This document shows, in pieces, positions 1-7,199 of a DNA stretch of 8,340 nt. Position 1 is the first letter of the stretch; each line of letters starts with the position of its first letter. Where the stretch lies: the NCBI GenBank assembly GCA_018816605.1, contig JAHIVS010000311.1, positions 1 to 8,340 of the forward strand. The letters run 5' to 3'. The stretch comes from Pseudomonadota bacterium (lineage in GTDB: Bacteria > Desulfobacterota > Desulfobacteria > Desulfobacterales > Desulfobacteraceae). The translations under genes were made by a program, and so were the position numbers. The notes beneath the pieces were generated by a model. It ran no database searches. It was not told where the DNA came from and was given only the letters and a program-made list of their open reading frames with translations.

Positions 1-2945
1 ACCGGCAGTCTGCCGGACAGGTATTTGAGCAGCAGGGTGATGTTGACGGTTCGGTCAAGGCCCATGGCGGAAGGGAAATAATGCTCCCGCCTCTTTTGGG
101 AGAATCGATTGTAAACGCCGGCGATTTTTTCCCGGAAATTTTTTTCTAGCAGCACCTCATATTCATCGTGGCCCATGGCGGTAAATTCATCCAACACCTC
201 CTGGATTTCCTGTCTGCAGGTATACATAAACCGAGACCCGTCGTTTATGGCAAGGGCTGCGTAGTACCCCCAGATGTGACCCACCAGGGTGTTTAAAACC
301 GGGGCCAGGTGTTCGCTTATTTCCGGGATTTTAAACACATCTTTTGCATACAGATCAAACCTGTTTTCTCCAATGGTTGTGATCACCACGGGACAGGCTT
401 TATGGGCATGGAAAATAGCCGTGTCTTTGATGATATCCCCCAGAACACTTTCCCGGGTGCCGGCGGCGCAGACAATGATCAATGGTTCTGCGGAAAGGTC
501 GATGTGTTTTTTGTCTTCCACAAAGTCCGAACAAATGGTTTTATAGCACAGCTCGGACAATTTGATCCGGATTTCATCGGCCGAGGTTTTGTTGGCACCG
601 GACCCCACGGTTGCCCAATAATCTTTTGAGACCGCAAGGCGGCGGGCCGAGGCCTTGATTTGATCTTTCATGCCAAGAATTGTGCGCATCTTTTGGGGAA
701 GCAGGGTCAGCTCTTGTATGGCCTGTGTGATAAATTCACCGGATCTTGCCCCAAAAATCTTTGACAGATGCAGGCCGAGAATGGCACCGGCTGCAAGCTG
801 GGAATAAAAGGCCTTGGTAGACGCCACGGACATTTCAATATCCCGGCCTGAACTGGTATACAGAACCCCGTCGGTTTTAAAGGTCAGGTCGGAATCCCTT
901 CGGTTGACAATGGCAATGGTCCTGGCACCGCAGGCGTTTACCATGTCAACGGTTCTGTTGGTATCGGTGGTGGTGCCGGACTGGCTCATGGCCACCACCA
1001 GGGTGTTGGCCATGGCATTTTCGCCGTTTCCGTTGCCGATGATCCGAAAACCCGATAATTCCGATGATTTGAGTGCCCGGATGTCCATGTCCCGGTCGCC
1101 CAGGTAGTGGGTCAGAAGATTGGCGCATCCCTGGGCGGCAATTCCGGCGGTTCCCTGGCCGATAAAATAGATTTTTTTAATCTTTCCTTGCACAAGTTCC
1201 GTTTCAAGGTCAGAGGGAATCACCTGGCTGCCCAGGGTGGTTTCCATCAGGCGGGTTTCGGGAATTTGTTTGAATTTGTTTTCAAGGGTTTTTTCAACGG
1301 ACAAGGGCGACTCTGAGATTTCTTTGAGAAAATAATGGGGAAAATCCTGGCGGTCTATGTCCCGGGAGGTGATCTGGCTTGTGAGTATATCCGTTTGTTT
1401 TATGGCAATGGGCCGGCTGTCATAATAAAAGGAACAAAGACCCTCAACCCCGCCCTGGGAATGCTGATCAAGGATAACGATCTGACCTTCTTCCTCTCCA
1501 TTGAGCTTGATGTAGTCCTGGGTCTCTTCAACAATCCCGTAGAGTTCAGAGGCCGCAATGTAATGATCCGGGGCTATTCCCACAAAAATAGCCTGGCCGC
1601 TGCCTTTCTGGGCCAGAAATAATTTGCCCGGCGCCAGATTGGTGTGCATGCTGATGGCATGGGAACCGTGGAAATCATTGACGGCGAGCCTGAAGGCTTC
1701 TTCAATGGGAGCCCCTTGCTTTAGATGGTGTTCAATCTGGAGGGGGATCAGCTTGGTATCGGTATTGATGGAGGGGTGAATTCGATCGTACCGGGCTTCA
1801 TATTCGGTTTTCAGCTCAAGATAGTTGTCAATATCTCCGTTGAGACACACATGGATGATGCCTGTTTTTGTGATTTCCTTGTCCGTGGGGGTATTGTCAA
1901 CCGGGTGGCAGTTGGCTTCTGTAATATCGCCCACCGAAGCCCATCGCGTATGGGCGGAGACCGAGTTGGATGTGATGGTGGATTTTGACAGAATCTGGAG
2001 AATGTGGTCATTTTTTATCTGGCTTCGGATAAAGGCGATATTGTCTCCCAGGGCACCGATTTCTGCGGCAAATTTATAGACAAAGGCAATGGTGACCAGA
2101 TGGCCATCCTGATCTTTTTGATCGGTAGCGTCATTGATACTGATGCTGTTGTTGGACAGAACCAGGTGATTGGTCCTTTGTTTCAGCATCTCGGCCAGTC
2201 CTGCCCGGAGCATGCCCTCCCGGAAAGCTTCAAACGAATCCTTTGTAAGGGTAAAAAAAACAGAGATCCCTGCAGAGTCCCTTCCCCTGACTTCAAGCCG
2301 GTCTATACTGTTCAAAACCGCATTGATCCGCTTGAAAATCAACACCCCATGGGAAGTGGGATCCGGGTCTGTAAAAATTTTTTTTATGGCCCCTATATTG
2401 TCCAGAATCTCTTTGTTAAGGCACCAGAAGATATCCTTGAGTTTTTCCAGGCGCCCGGAAATGATTTCCATATCAGGCGAATCCAGAGACGGTACCATTT
2501 TTTTGAACCAGGCGGTCTGGTCCGTGATAATCCGGTCCAGATCATCACGGATCAAGGCCAGTTGCACGGTTTTGTCCGGGCTTAAAAAAATATCCGTAAA
2601 AACCGACTCTTGTTTGAAGGTTTGGACCGTTTTTAGCAAGTGATCCAGCGCTGGATCACCGCCAAGATACGCTTTTTCAATTGAAGGACAGTCCTCTTGG
2701 GTTTGGCAAAGAAAACGGTTTCCAAGGGCTGTGATCTTTTTTGAAAATTGGACCAGATCAATGTCGGCTGCTTTTTTTTCCCCCTTAAAGGCCACAAAGG
2801 CAGAAATACCACAGGAAAGAATATGGGGCTGGTATGGAAAAAAGACAAGGCTGTTCTCCCTGGCCTGGTCAAGGGATTTTCCCATTTCAATGTGAAGGGT
2901 GAATGCTTTGCGCACCAGATTAAAAAGGCGTTTTATAGCCGGCAT
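1..2945 (-). CDS. GlmS-like glutamine amidotransferase/double SIS-domain protein, 3' end beyond window
   Basis: An uninterrupted frame of 981 codons runs off the left edge. The ATG at 2945 follows GGAGG with a 7-nt spacer. The protein resembles glucosamine-6-phosphate synthase (fructose-6-P + Gln to GlcN-6-P + Glu) but is far longer than the usual ~610 residues. Seen: CGI at residues 45-47, resembling the GlmS N terminus; RLEVRGRDSAG at 216-226 (GlmS RLEYRGYDSAG); HTRW at 332-335; H347; the oxyanion pair N369-G370; D396 in a TDT motif. SIS domain 1 spans ~587-730 with SQSG at 654-657 and VASTKAF at 707-713. SIS domain 2 spans ~775-905. K795, E798 and H814 match E. coli K485, E488 and H504 with the same spacing. 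Odd points: the cysteine is internal, ~170 residues are inserted before 216, GlmS H77 is V338, and a C-terminal extension starts at ~906. An equivalent of GlmS K603 was not identified. It is probably a cytosolic amino-sugar enzyme, but substrate and product are inferred. It is last in the visible operon, 43 nt after the transpeptidase gene. Confidence 0.88.
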   Translation of the reverse strand, partial: MPAIKRLFNLVRKAFTLHIEMGKSLDQARENSLVFFPYQPHILSCGISAFVAFKGEKKAADIDLVQFSKKITALGNRFLCQTQEDCPSIEKAYLGGDPALDHLLKTVQTFKQESVFTDIFLSPDKTVQLALIRDDLDRIITDQTAWFKKMVPSLDSPDMEIISGRLEKLKDIFWCLNKEILDNIGAIKKIFTDPDPTSHGVLIFKRINAVLNSIDRLEVRGRDSAGISVFFTLTKDSFEAFREGMLRAGLAEMLKQRTNHLVLSNNSISINDATDQKDQDGHLVTIAFVYKFAAEIGALGDNIAFIRSQIKNDHILQILSKSTITSNSVSAHTRWASVGDITEANCHPVDNTPTDKEITKTGIIHVCLNGDIDNYLELKTEYEARYDRIHPSINTDTKLIPLQIEHHLKQGAPIEEAFRLAVNDFHGSHAISMHTNLAPGKLFLAQKGSGQAIFVGIAPDHYIAASELYGIVEETQDYIKLNGEEEGQIVILDQHSQGGVEGLCSFYYDSRPIAIKQTDILTSQITSRDIDRQDFPHYFLKEISESPLSVEKTLENKFKQIPETRLMETTLGSQVIPSDLETELVQGKIKKIYFIGQGTAGIAAQGCANLLTHYLGDRDMDIRALKSSELSGFRIIGNGNGENAMANTLVVAMSQSGTTTDTNRTVDMVNACGARTIAIVNRRDSDLTFKTDGVLYTSSGRDIEMSVASTKAFYSQLAAGAILGLHLSKIFGARSGEFITQAIQELTLLPQKMRTILGMKDQIKASARRLAVSKDYWATVGSGANKTSADEIRIKLSELCYKTICSDFVEDKKHIDLSAEPLIIVCAAGTRESVLGDIIKDTAIFHAHKACPVVITTIGENRFDLYAKDVFKIPEISEHLAPVLNTLVGHIWGYYAALAINDGSRFMYTCRQEIQEVLDEFTAMGHDEYEVLLEKNFREKIAGVYNRFSQKRREHYFPSAMGLDRTVNITLLLKYLSGRLP
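2640..2659. repeat. Perfect 20-bp palindrome inside coding sequence
   Basis: The half-site GTGATCCAGC (2640-2649) is followed directly by its exact reverse complement (2650-2659), with no spacer. It lies inside the GlmS-like gene and encodes residues 96-102 (GDPALDH). It contains two GATC tetramers. Symmetry stops at the flanks (a at 2639, c at 2660). No second copy was noticed in the window. Function is unknown; chance is possible. Confidence 0.6.
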
Positions 2946-2952
2946 TTTTTTT

Positions 2953-2957
2953 CCTCC
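2953..2957 (-). promoter_or_regulatory. Strong Shine-Dalgarno of the GlmS-like gene
   Basis: On the minus strand, GGAGG is followed by seven A residues and then ATG at 2945. This is the best ribosome binding site in the window and fixes the start of the long GlmS-like gene. It matters because the start decides whether the conserved cysteine is at the N terminus or internal (residue 45). Confidence 0.85.
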
Positions 2958-2988
2958 GCCAATGGATGTTATAAAAATAATTTTTTTC

Positions 2989-4461
2989 CTATTTTTTCTG
3001 GGCCGGTGCCTTGGAAACGTCTTTGAAATACGTTTTCAAAATCATTCTGGCATAGCTACTGGCCCGGGTACCGATATACTTTTTGTGGCCCACAACAATG
3101 GACATTACCAGGGCCTTATCCCCTGTTTTTTCTTTGCCGAACCCAGTGAACCAGTCATACTTGACGGTTCTTTCCCGATTATAGAGTGAACCGGTTTTTC
3201 CCCCAATATCCAGTTTCGACAGGGTGCGGTCCCTAGAAATACCATGGAAAGATTTTCTGGCGGTTCCCTTGGCAATGGTTGTCTTCATCAGCTCAATCAT
3301 TGTCTGGGCGGTTTTGGGAGTTATGGGCGTTGCATACGTTTCTTTTTTGCTTGTGTAAATGATGTCACCCATGCTGGTTTTTACCTGATTTACAATGTGG
3401 GGGACAAAAGAAGTACCGGCGTTTAAAACCGTGGTCACCAGCATGGCGCCAAAAACAGGAGAAATAGTGGTATCATGGTTATAGCCGCACCCCAGTTCTG
3501 CCAGGTGAAACTCGTTTTCTTTAACACCGAATCTGCCGGATTCAAATTTAAGTTCTGAATCCGGACGCTGGTTGAACCCGAATGCCTGGGCATAGGCGTT
3601 CAGTTTCCCTTTTTCCAGATAGGTTTTTCCAATTTTCCCGAAAATCGGATTTATGGATTCGGCAAATGCGCCGGCAAGGGAAATCTTTGTGGTATATTTG
3701 TTTTTGTCATCGGTGAGCTGTCGCTTATAGAGCGTGTACTTGTTTCCGTTAAAATACAAGGGTGTATGGGCGGAGTATCCCAGGGAGTCGATGGCCGCAG
3801 CTGCCGTGACGATTTTGAATATGCTGGCTGCCGGGTAATCCGAGGCCAGACAGGGATTGATCCCGGGATCACCCAGGTCAAAGCCGGCCATCCCCACGAT
3901 GTTGCCGTTGGAAGGATCCATGGCAATGATGGCGATCTGCTGGGGCTTACCCCTATCCAAGGTTTTCAGCTGGTTCATGGCAGAGATAAGCTCTTTTTGC
4001 AAGGGGGTGTTCAGGCTGGTGGTAATCGTGTATTGCTGATCCTGGGAATCCACAAAAAAAACATTTTTATCGGCATTGAGAAACCGGGTCTCCCGGATCA
4101 GATCCGACACCCCTGTTTTTGACAGCGTTGTAATAGGCGGTATGGTTTTTGCCGGCATTGTTTTAGGCGGTTGGGGGGTTTCAGTCCCTGGGGGGGGTAA
4201 AATTGCTTGCCGGGCGCCTTGTTTGAAAAAAGAGTCCAGTCCCAGCAGATGCCAGGCACCCAGAATCAAAAGACCCGGTATCACGACCGTTAGGAAGACT
4301 CTGACATATTTTTGGAGAAGGCGTTTTTTTCTTCGATTTTCAAAAAAATCGGACTGATACGCCTGCCATGCGGTTTCTTTTTTATAGGTATACAAATAAG
4401 TGTCCGAAAGATTTCGCCCGGAAAGAGACCCCTCTGGGCTGTTGAGTGGGGAGGAAGCCAA
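2989..4461 (-). CDS. Penicillin-binding transpeptidase, single-pass membrane protein
   Basis: A peptidoglycan DD-transpeptidase that would cross-link stem peptides in the periplasm (490 residues). The three catalytic motifs of the serine acyltransferase fold are present and well spaced: SxxK at 213-216 (SIFK), SxN at 269-271 (SIN) and KTG at 422-424. A basic stretch (42-51) precedes one hydrophobic segment (~52-75), which suggests a cytoplasmic N terminus of about 50 residues. A proline-rich linker (~88-112) follows, and the catalytic domain begins near 143. There is no glycosyltransferase domain and no room for the dimerisation/pedestal domain of FtsI or MrdA, so this is a compact transpeptidase-only form. 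A class D beta-lactamase is less likely, because those carry SxV instead of SxN. The start is TTG at 4461: AGGTGA sits 7 nt upstream inside the end of metG, and the next in-frame ATG would remove the membrane anchor. The gap to metG is 2 nt, indicating translational coupling. Whether it serves division, elongation or another process cannot be told. Confidence 0.92.
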   Translation of the reverse strand: MASSPLNSPEGSLSGRNLSDTYLYTYKKETAWQAYQSDFFENRRKKRLLQKYVRVFLTVVIPGLLILGAWHLLGLDSFFKQGARQAILPPPGTETPQPPKTMPAKTIPPITTLSKTGVSDLIRETRFLNADKNVFFVDSQDQQYTITTSLNTPLQKELISAMNQLKTLDRGKPQQIAIIAMDPSNGNIVGMAGFDLGDPGINPCLASDYPAASIFKIVTAAAAIDSLGYSAHTPLYFNGNKYTLYKRQLTDDKNKYTTKISLAGAFAESINPIFGKIGKTYLEKGKLNAYAQAFGFNQRPDSELKFESGRFGVKENEFHLAELGCGYNHDTTISPVFGAMLVTTVLNAGTSFVPHIVNQVKTSMGDIIYTSKKETYATPITPKTAQTMIELMKTTIAKGTARKSFHGISRDRTLSKLDIGGKTGSLYNRERTVKYDWFTGFGKEKTGDKALVMSIVVGHKKYIGTRASSYARMILKTYFKDVSKAPAQKK

Positions 4462-4463
4462 TT

Positions 4464-6374
4464 TTATTTCACCTGATTTCCCGGGGAAAGATCCTTGTCA
4501 AACCCGGACAGGATCATCTGTTTTTTATGGCTGCCGACAAGAACCATTCCCTGGGATGTCTCTCCCATGATCCGGGCCTCTTTTAAATTGGCCACCACAA
4601 TGACCTGTTTTCCGACAAGCGCTTCCGGGGTATAGTCTTTTCCGATACCGGCAATCACCTGGCGGGTCTGGGCACCTATATCCACCATAAGCTTCAGCAG
4701 CTTGCTGGAGTCTTGGATTCTTTCGGCTGAAAGAATGATACCGGCCCTTAAATCAATTTTTAAAAAATCGTCCAGGCTGATTTCTTCTTTCAATGGCGGT
4801 TTAAAGGGTTTTTCCTTTTTATCCGGCAGGTTTTGGGTGTCTATCCTGGGAAACAGGATTTCCGGTGCACCAAGGCAGATTCCTTTTTGAATCTGGGACC
4901 AGGGAAATATCTGGTCCAGGCCAAAAAATCCTTTGTCCGGGATATCCAGGCAAAGGGCGTTTTGCATTTTCCGGCTGGTGGCCGGCATCACAGGGTAGAT
5001 CAGGCAGGAGATCACCCGAAGTCCTTCCATTAAATTGTATAACACCGTTGCCAGGGCGCTGTTTTTTGACGCATCCTTGGCAAGGGACCAGGGTTCCTGG
5101 GTATCGATATATTTGTTCATGGTACTGATAAAGGTCCAGATGGAGATCAGGCCTTTGTGAAATTCACACATTGCCATGGCCTCTTTAAACCCCTCAACGG
5201 CTTTTGCCCCGTCGGATTCCAGGGAATACTGCCGATCAAGAGCTGCATCCGCCCCGGCCACCCGCCCATTAAAATAGCGATGGTTCATGGAAAGCACCCG
5301 GGAAAACAAGTTGCCAAGATCATTGGCAAGGTCGGAATTGATGCGCGAAACAATGGCATCTTCTGTGAAATTGGCATCCAGGCCGAATACCATCTCCCGC
5401 ATGAGAAAATACCGGAAGGGATCTGGGCCGAATTCTCGTGTCACCTCAACGGGATCGGTCACATTGCCGATGCTCTTGGACATTTTGCTGCCTTTTACAT
5501 TCCAGAACCCATGGACATTCAAACCGTCATAAATATCCAGGCCAGCGGCTTTGAGCATGATGGGCCAGTAAATACCATGGGGCTTGATGATATCCTTGGC
5601 CACAAAATGGCGGGAGGAGGGCCAGAAGTTTTGATACAATTGTCCGTCCGGATATCCCAGGGCCGATATATAGTTTACCAGTGCATCAAACCACACATAG
5701 GTGACATACTCCGGGTCAAAGGGCAGGGTGATGCCCCAGGTGAGACGGGACTTGGGCCGGGAGATACACAAATCTTCCAGAGGCTCTTTCAGAAAAGAGA
5801 GGAGCTCATTTTTATATTGCTCGGGTCGTATGAAATCCGGGTGGGTCTTGATATGGTCAATGAGCCAGTCCTGGTATTTGCTCATTTTAAAGAAATAGTT
5901 GGATTCCTTTATGGCCTGGGGTGCCACCCCATGGTCCGGGCATTTGCCGTCAACAAGTTCCCTTTCCTGGTAAAACCGTTCACACCCGAAGCAGTAGATG
6001 CCTTCATAACTGGAGAAATAAATATCACCGCTGTCATGGATTTTGGTTAATATGGCCTCAACCACCTTTATGTGATCTGCATCGGTTGTCCGGATGAAGT
6101 GGTCGTTTTGGATATGCAGCAGGGGCAGAAGGTCTTTAAACAGCCGGCTGATTTTATCGGCATAGGCCTTTGGAGAGGTGTTTTCTTTTTGCGCCGCCTG
6201 TACTATTTTATCCCCGTGTTCATCGGTTCCGGTCAGAAAATAGGTATCATGACCGTCCATCTGCTTGAACCGGGTTGCAACGTCTGCGGCAATGGAGGTA
6301 TAGGCATGTCCCAGGTGGGGTTTTGCATTGACATAATATATGGGAGTTGTAAAAAATTGACGCTTTTTTTCCAT
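4464..6374 (-). CDS. metG: Methionyl-tRNA synthetase with C-terminal tRNA-binding domain
   Basis: Class I aminoacyl-tRNA synthetase that charges tRNA-Met with methionine in the cytosol (636 residues, the usual length for the long bacterial form). The HIGH motif appears as HLGH at 20-23 and KMSKS is exact at 297-301. The zinc knuckle in the connective region has C128, C131, C145 and H148; a histidine as fourth ligand is, to my recollection, also found in other bacterial enzymes such as that of Thermus. The anticodon-binding helical domain follows to about residue 510, then a charged linker. Residues ~533-636 form an EMAP/Trbp111-type tRNA-binding domain (from ISLDDFLKIDLRAG), which in this family aids dimerisation and tRNA binding. 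The ATG at 6374 has AGGA 10 nt upstream (6388-6385) and lies 17 nt after the ricT-like gene. The family start (MEKKRQFFTTPIYYVN) fits. Nothing appears broken. Confidence 0.98.
   Translation of the reverse strand: MEKKRQFFTTPIYYVNAKPHLGHAYTSIAADVATRFKQMDGHDTYFLTGTDEHGDKIVQAAQKENTSPKAYADKISRLFKDLLPLLHIQNDHFIRTTDADHIKVVEAILTKIHDSGDIYFSSYEGIYCFGCERFYQERELVDGKCPDHGVAPQAIKESNYFFKMSKYQDWLIDHIKTHPDFIRPEQYKNELLSFLKEPLEDLCISRPKSRLTWGITLPFDPEYVTYVWFDALVNYISALGYPDGQLYQNFWPSSRHFVAKDIIKPHGIYWPIMLKAAGLDIYDGLNVHGFWNVKGSKMSKSIGNVTDPVEVTREFGPDPFRYFLMREMVFGLDANFTEDAIVSRINSDLANDLGNLFSRVLSMNHRYFNGRVAGADAALDRQYSLESDGAKAVEGFKEAMAMCEFHKGLISIWTFISTMNKYIDTQEPWSLAKDASKNSALATVLYNLMEGLRVISCLIYPVMPATSRKMQNALCLDIPDKGFFGLDQIFPWSQIQKGICLGAPEILFPRIDTQNLPDKKEKPFKPPLKEEISLDDFLKIDLRAGIILSAERIQDSSKLLKLMVDIGAQTRQVIAGIGKDYTPEALVGKQVIVVANLKEARIMGETSQGMVLVGSHKKQMILSGFDKDLSPGNQVK
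4469..4474 (-). promoter_or_regulatory. Shine-Dalgarno for the TTG start of the transpeptidase gene
   Basis: AGGTGA on the minus strand lies within the last codons of metG, 7 nt before the TTG at 4461. The metG stop TAA (4466-4464) falls between them. This placement supports the unusual TTG start and suggests that ribosomes finishing metG reinitiate on the transpeptidase gene. Confidence 0.7.
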
Positions 6375-6391
6375 GGTGTGTGGGTCCTGTA

Positions 6392-7183
6392 TTAGGTTTT
6401 TTTCAATTGACTGATTTTCTTTTCAACTTCCGTTCTGTCTTCCAGGCGAATGGTGACACTTTCCCTGAGCACATTCTGACGGACCACCTTACCCTCTCCT
6501 TCTTCAATGGTAATGGACTTGCCAATCCTTGGCATGGTTTTCTTCAACTGCCGGTAAGTCTCATTTTCAAAGGTCAGACAACACATGAGCCGGCCGCAGA
6601 CCCCTGATATTTTGGTGGGGTTCAGAGACAGGCCCTGCTCTTTTGCCATCTTTATGGAGACCGGTTCAAAGGTATGCATGAAGGAGGAGCAGCAAAGTTC
6701 CCTTCCGCATTTCCCCACCCCCCCGCAGTGCTTGGACAGATTCCGTATCCCCACCTGGCGCATTTCAATGCGGATACTATACTCCTTGACCAGCAATTTG
6801 ATCAGTTCCCTGAAATCAATCCGGCCGTCGGCCGTATAGAAAAAGGTCAGCTTGTGCCTGTCAAAGGTGCTTTCGACACTGAACAGGTTCATCAAGAGCC
6901 CCAGTTCGCTGATGCGCTGGCTGCAGAATTCATGGGCCCGTATTTCAAGCTGTTTGAGTTCGTCCCTTTTGATGAAATCTTCGTTGGTTGCTTTCCGGAC
7001 AATCTGCTTGAGTTTTTTTTCTGTTTTATCCGTTTCAACCGGGGGTTTGGCAATGGTGCCAAATCCAAGCCCCTGTTCGGTTTCAACGATGACGCAATCC
7101 CCCTGGTTTAAGACAAAGGCATCGCTTTTGAAGTCATAGATTTTACCTGCGGTTTTAAATTTTACACCTGCCACTTTAATCAT
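6392..7183 (-). CDS. ricT: RicT/PSP1-family cysteine-rich protein
   Basis: Member of the PSP1 (YaaT/RicT) family, 263 residues. In Bacillus subtilis RicT belongs to a Ric complex that carries Fe-S clusters and acts on RNA processing and developmental phosphorelays; the role in Gram-negative bacteria is unclear. Seen: an N-terminal region starting MIKVAGVKFK; the PSP1 core; MRQVGIR at 141-147; and a cysteine cluster C153, C159, C164, C165, C196, C201, C202 around the family signature FEPVSIKMAK (172-181) and LNPTKISGVCGRLMCC (187-202). These cysteines are the likely cluster ligands. The frame is open upstream to 7297, but I chose the ATG at 7183: AGGGAA (7199-7194) lies 10 nt upstream, the family homology begins there, and the longer form would overlap holB by 100 nt. 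The holB stop overlaps this ribosome binding site, and the gap is 14 nt. The family call is firm; the cellular function is not. Confidence 0.93.
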   Translation of the reverse strand: MIKVAGVKFKTAGKIYDFKSDAFVLNQGDCVIVETEQGLGFGTIAKPPVETDKTEKKLKQIVRKATNEDFIKRDELKQLEIRAHEFCSQRISELGLLMNLFSVESTFDRHKLTFFYTADGRIDFRELIKLLVKEYSIRIEMRQVGIRNLSKHCGGVGKCGRELCCSSFMHTFEPVSIKMAKEQGLSLNPTKISGVCGRLMCCLTFENETYRQLKKTMPRIGKSITIEEGEGKVVRQNVLRESVTIRLEDRTEVEKKISQLKKT

Positions 7184-7193
7184 CGCTTTTGGG

Positions 7194-7199
7194 TTCCCT
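7194..7199 (-). promoter_or_regulatory. Shine-Dalgarno of ricT overlapping the holB stop codon
   Basis: AGGGAA on the minus strand includes bases of the holB stop TAG (7200-7198) and ends 10 nt before the ATG at 7183. It supports that start over the longer open frame reaching 7297, and suggests coupled translation of holB and ricT. Confidence 0.6.

Noticed and set aside
2521..2551. Inverted repeat TCCGTGAT...ATCACGGA with a 15-nt loop
   Set aside because: An 8-bp stem with a long loop inside coding sequence is expected by chance at this scale, and no T-run follows.
2004..2585. A 193-codon open frame on the plus strand
   Set aside because: It is antisense to the GlmS-like gene, which has an intact, homologous reading frame here. 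No family features were seen.
2215..2820. Long homopolymer runs (8 A or T) that might mark frameshifts in the GlmS-like gene
   Set aside because: Counting through the runs near 2254, 2378 and 2772 keeps the same frame, and conserved motifs on both sides are in that frame. No frameshift is needed.
2946..2988. Possible promoter or terminator in the AT-rich gap before the GlmS-like gene
   Set aside because: The gap has runs of A and T but no hairpin stem and no convincing -35/-10 pair. The 43 nt are enough only for a spacer and the ribosome binding site.
5157..6050. A 297-codon open frame on the plus strand
   Set aside because: It lies wholly antisense to metG, whose identity is certain. The translation has no recognisable domain; it is a frame shadow.
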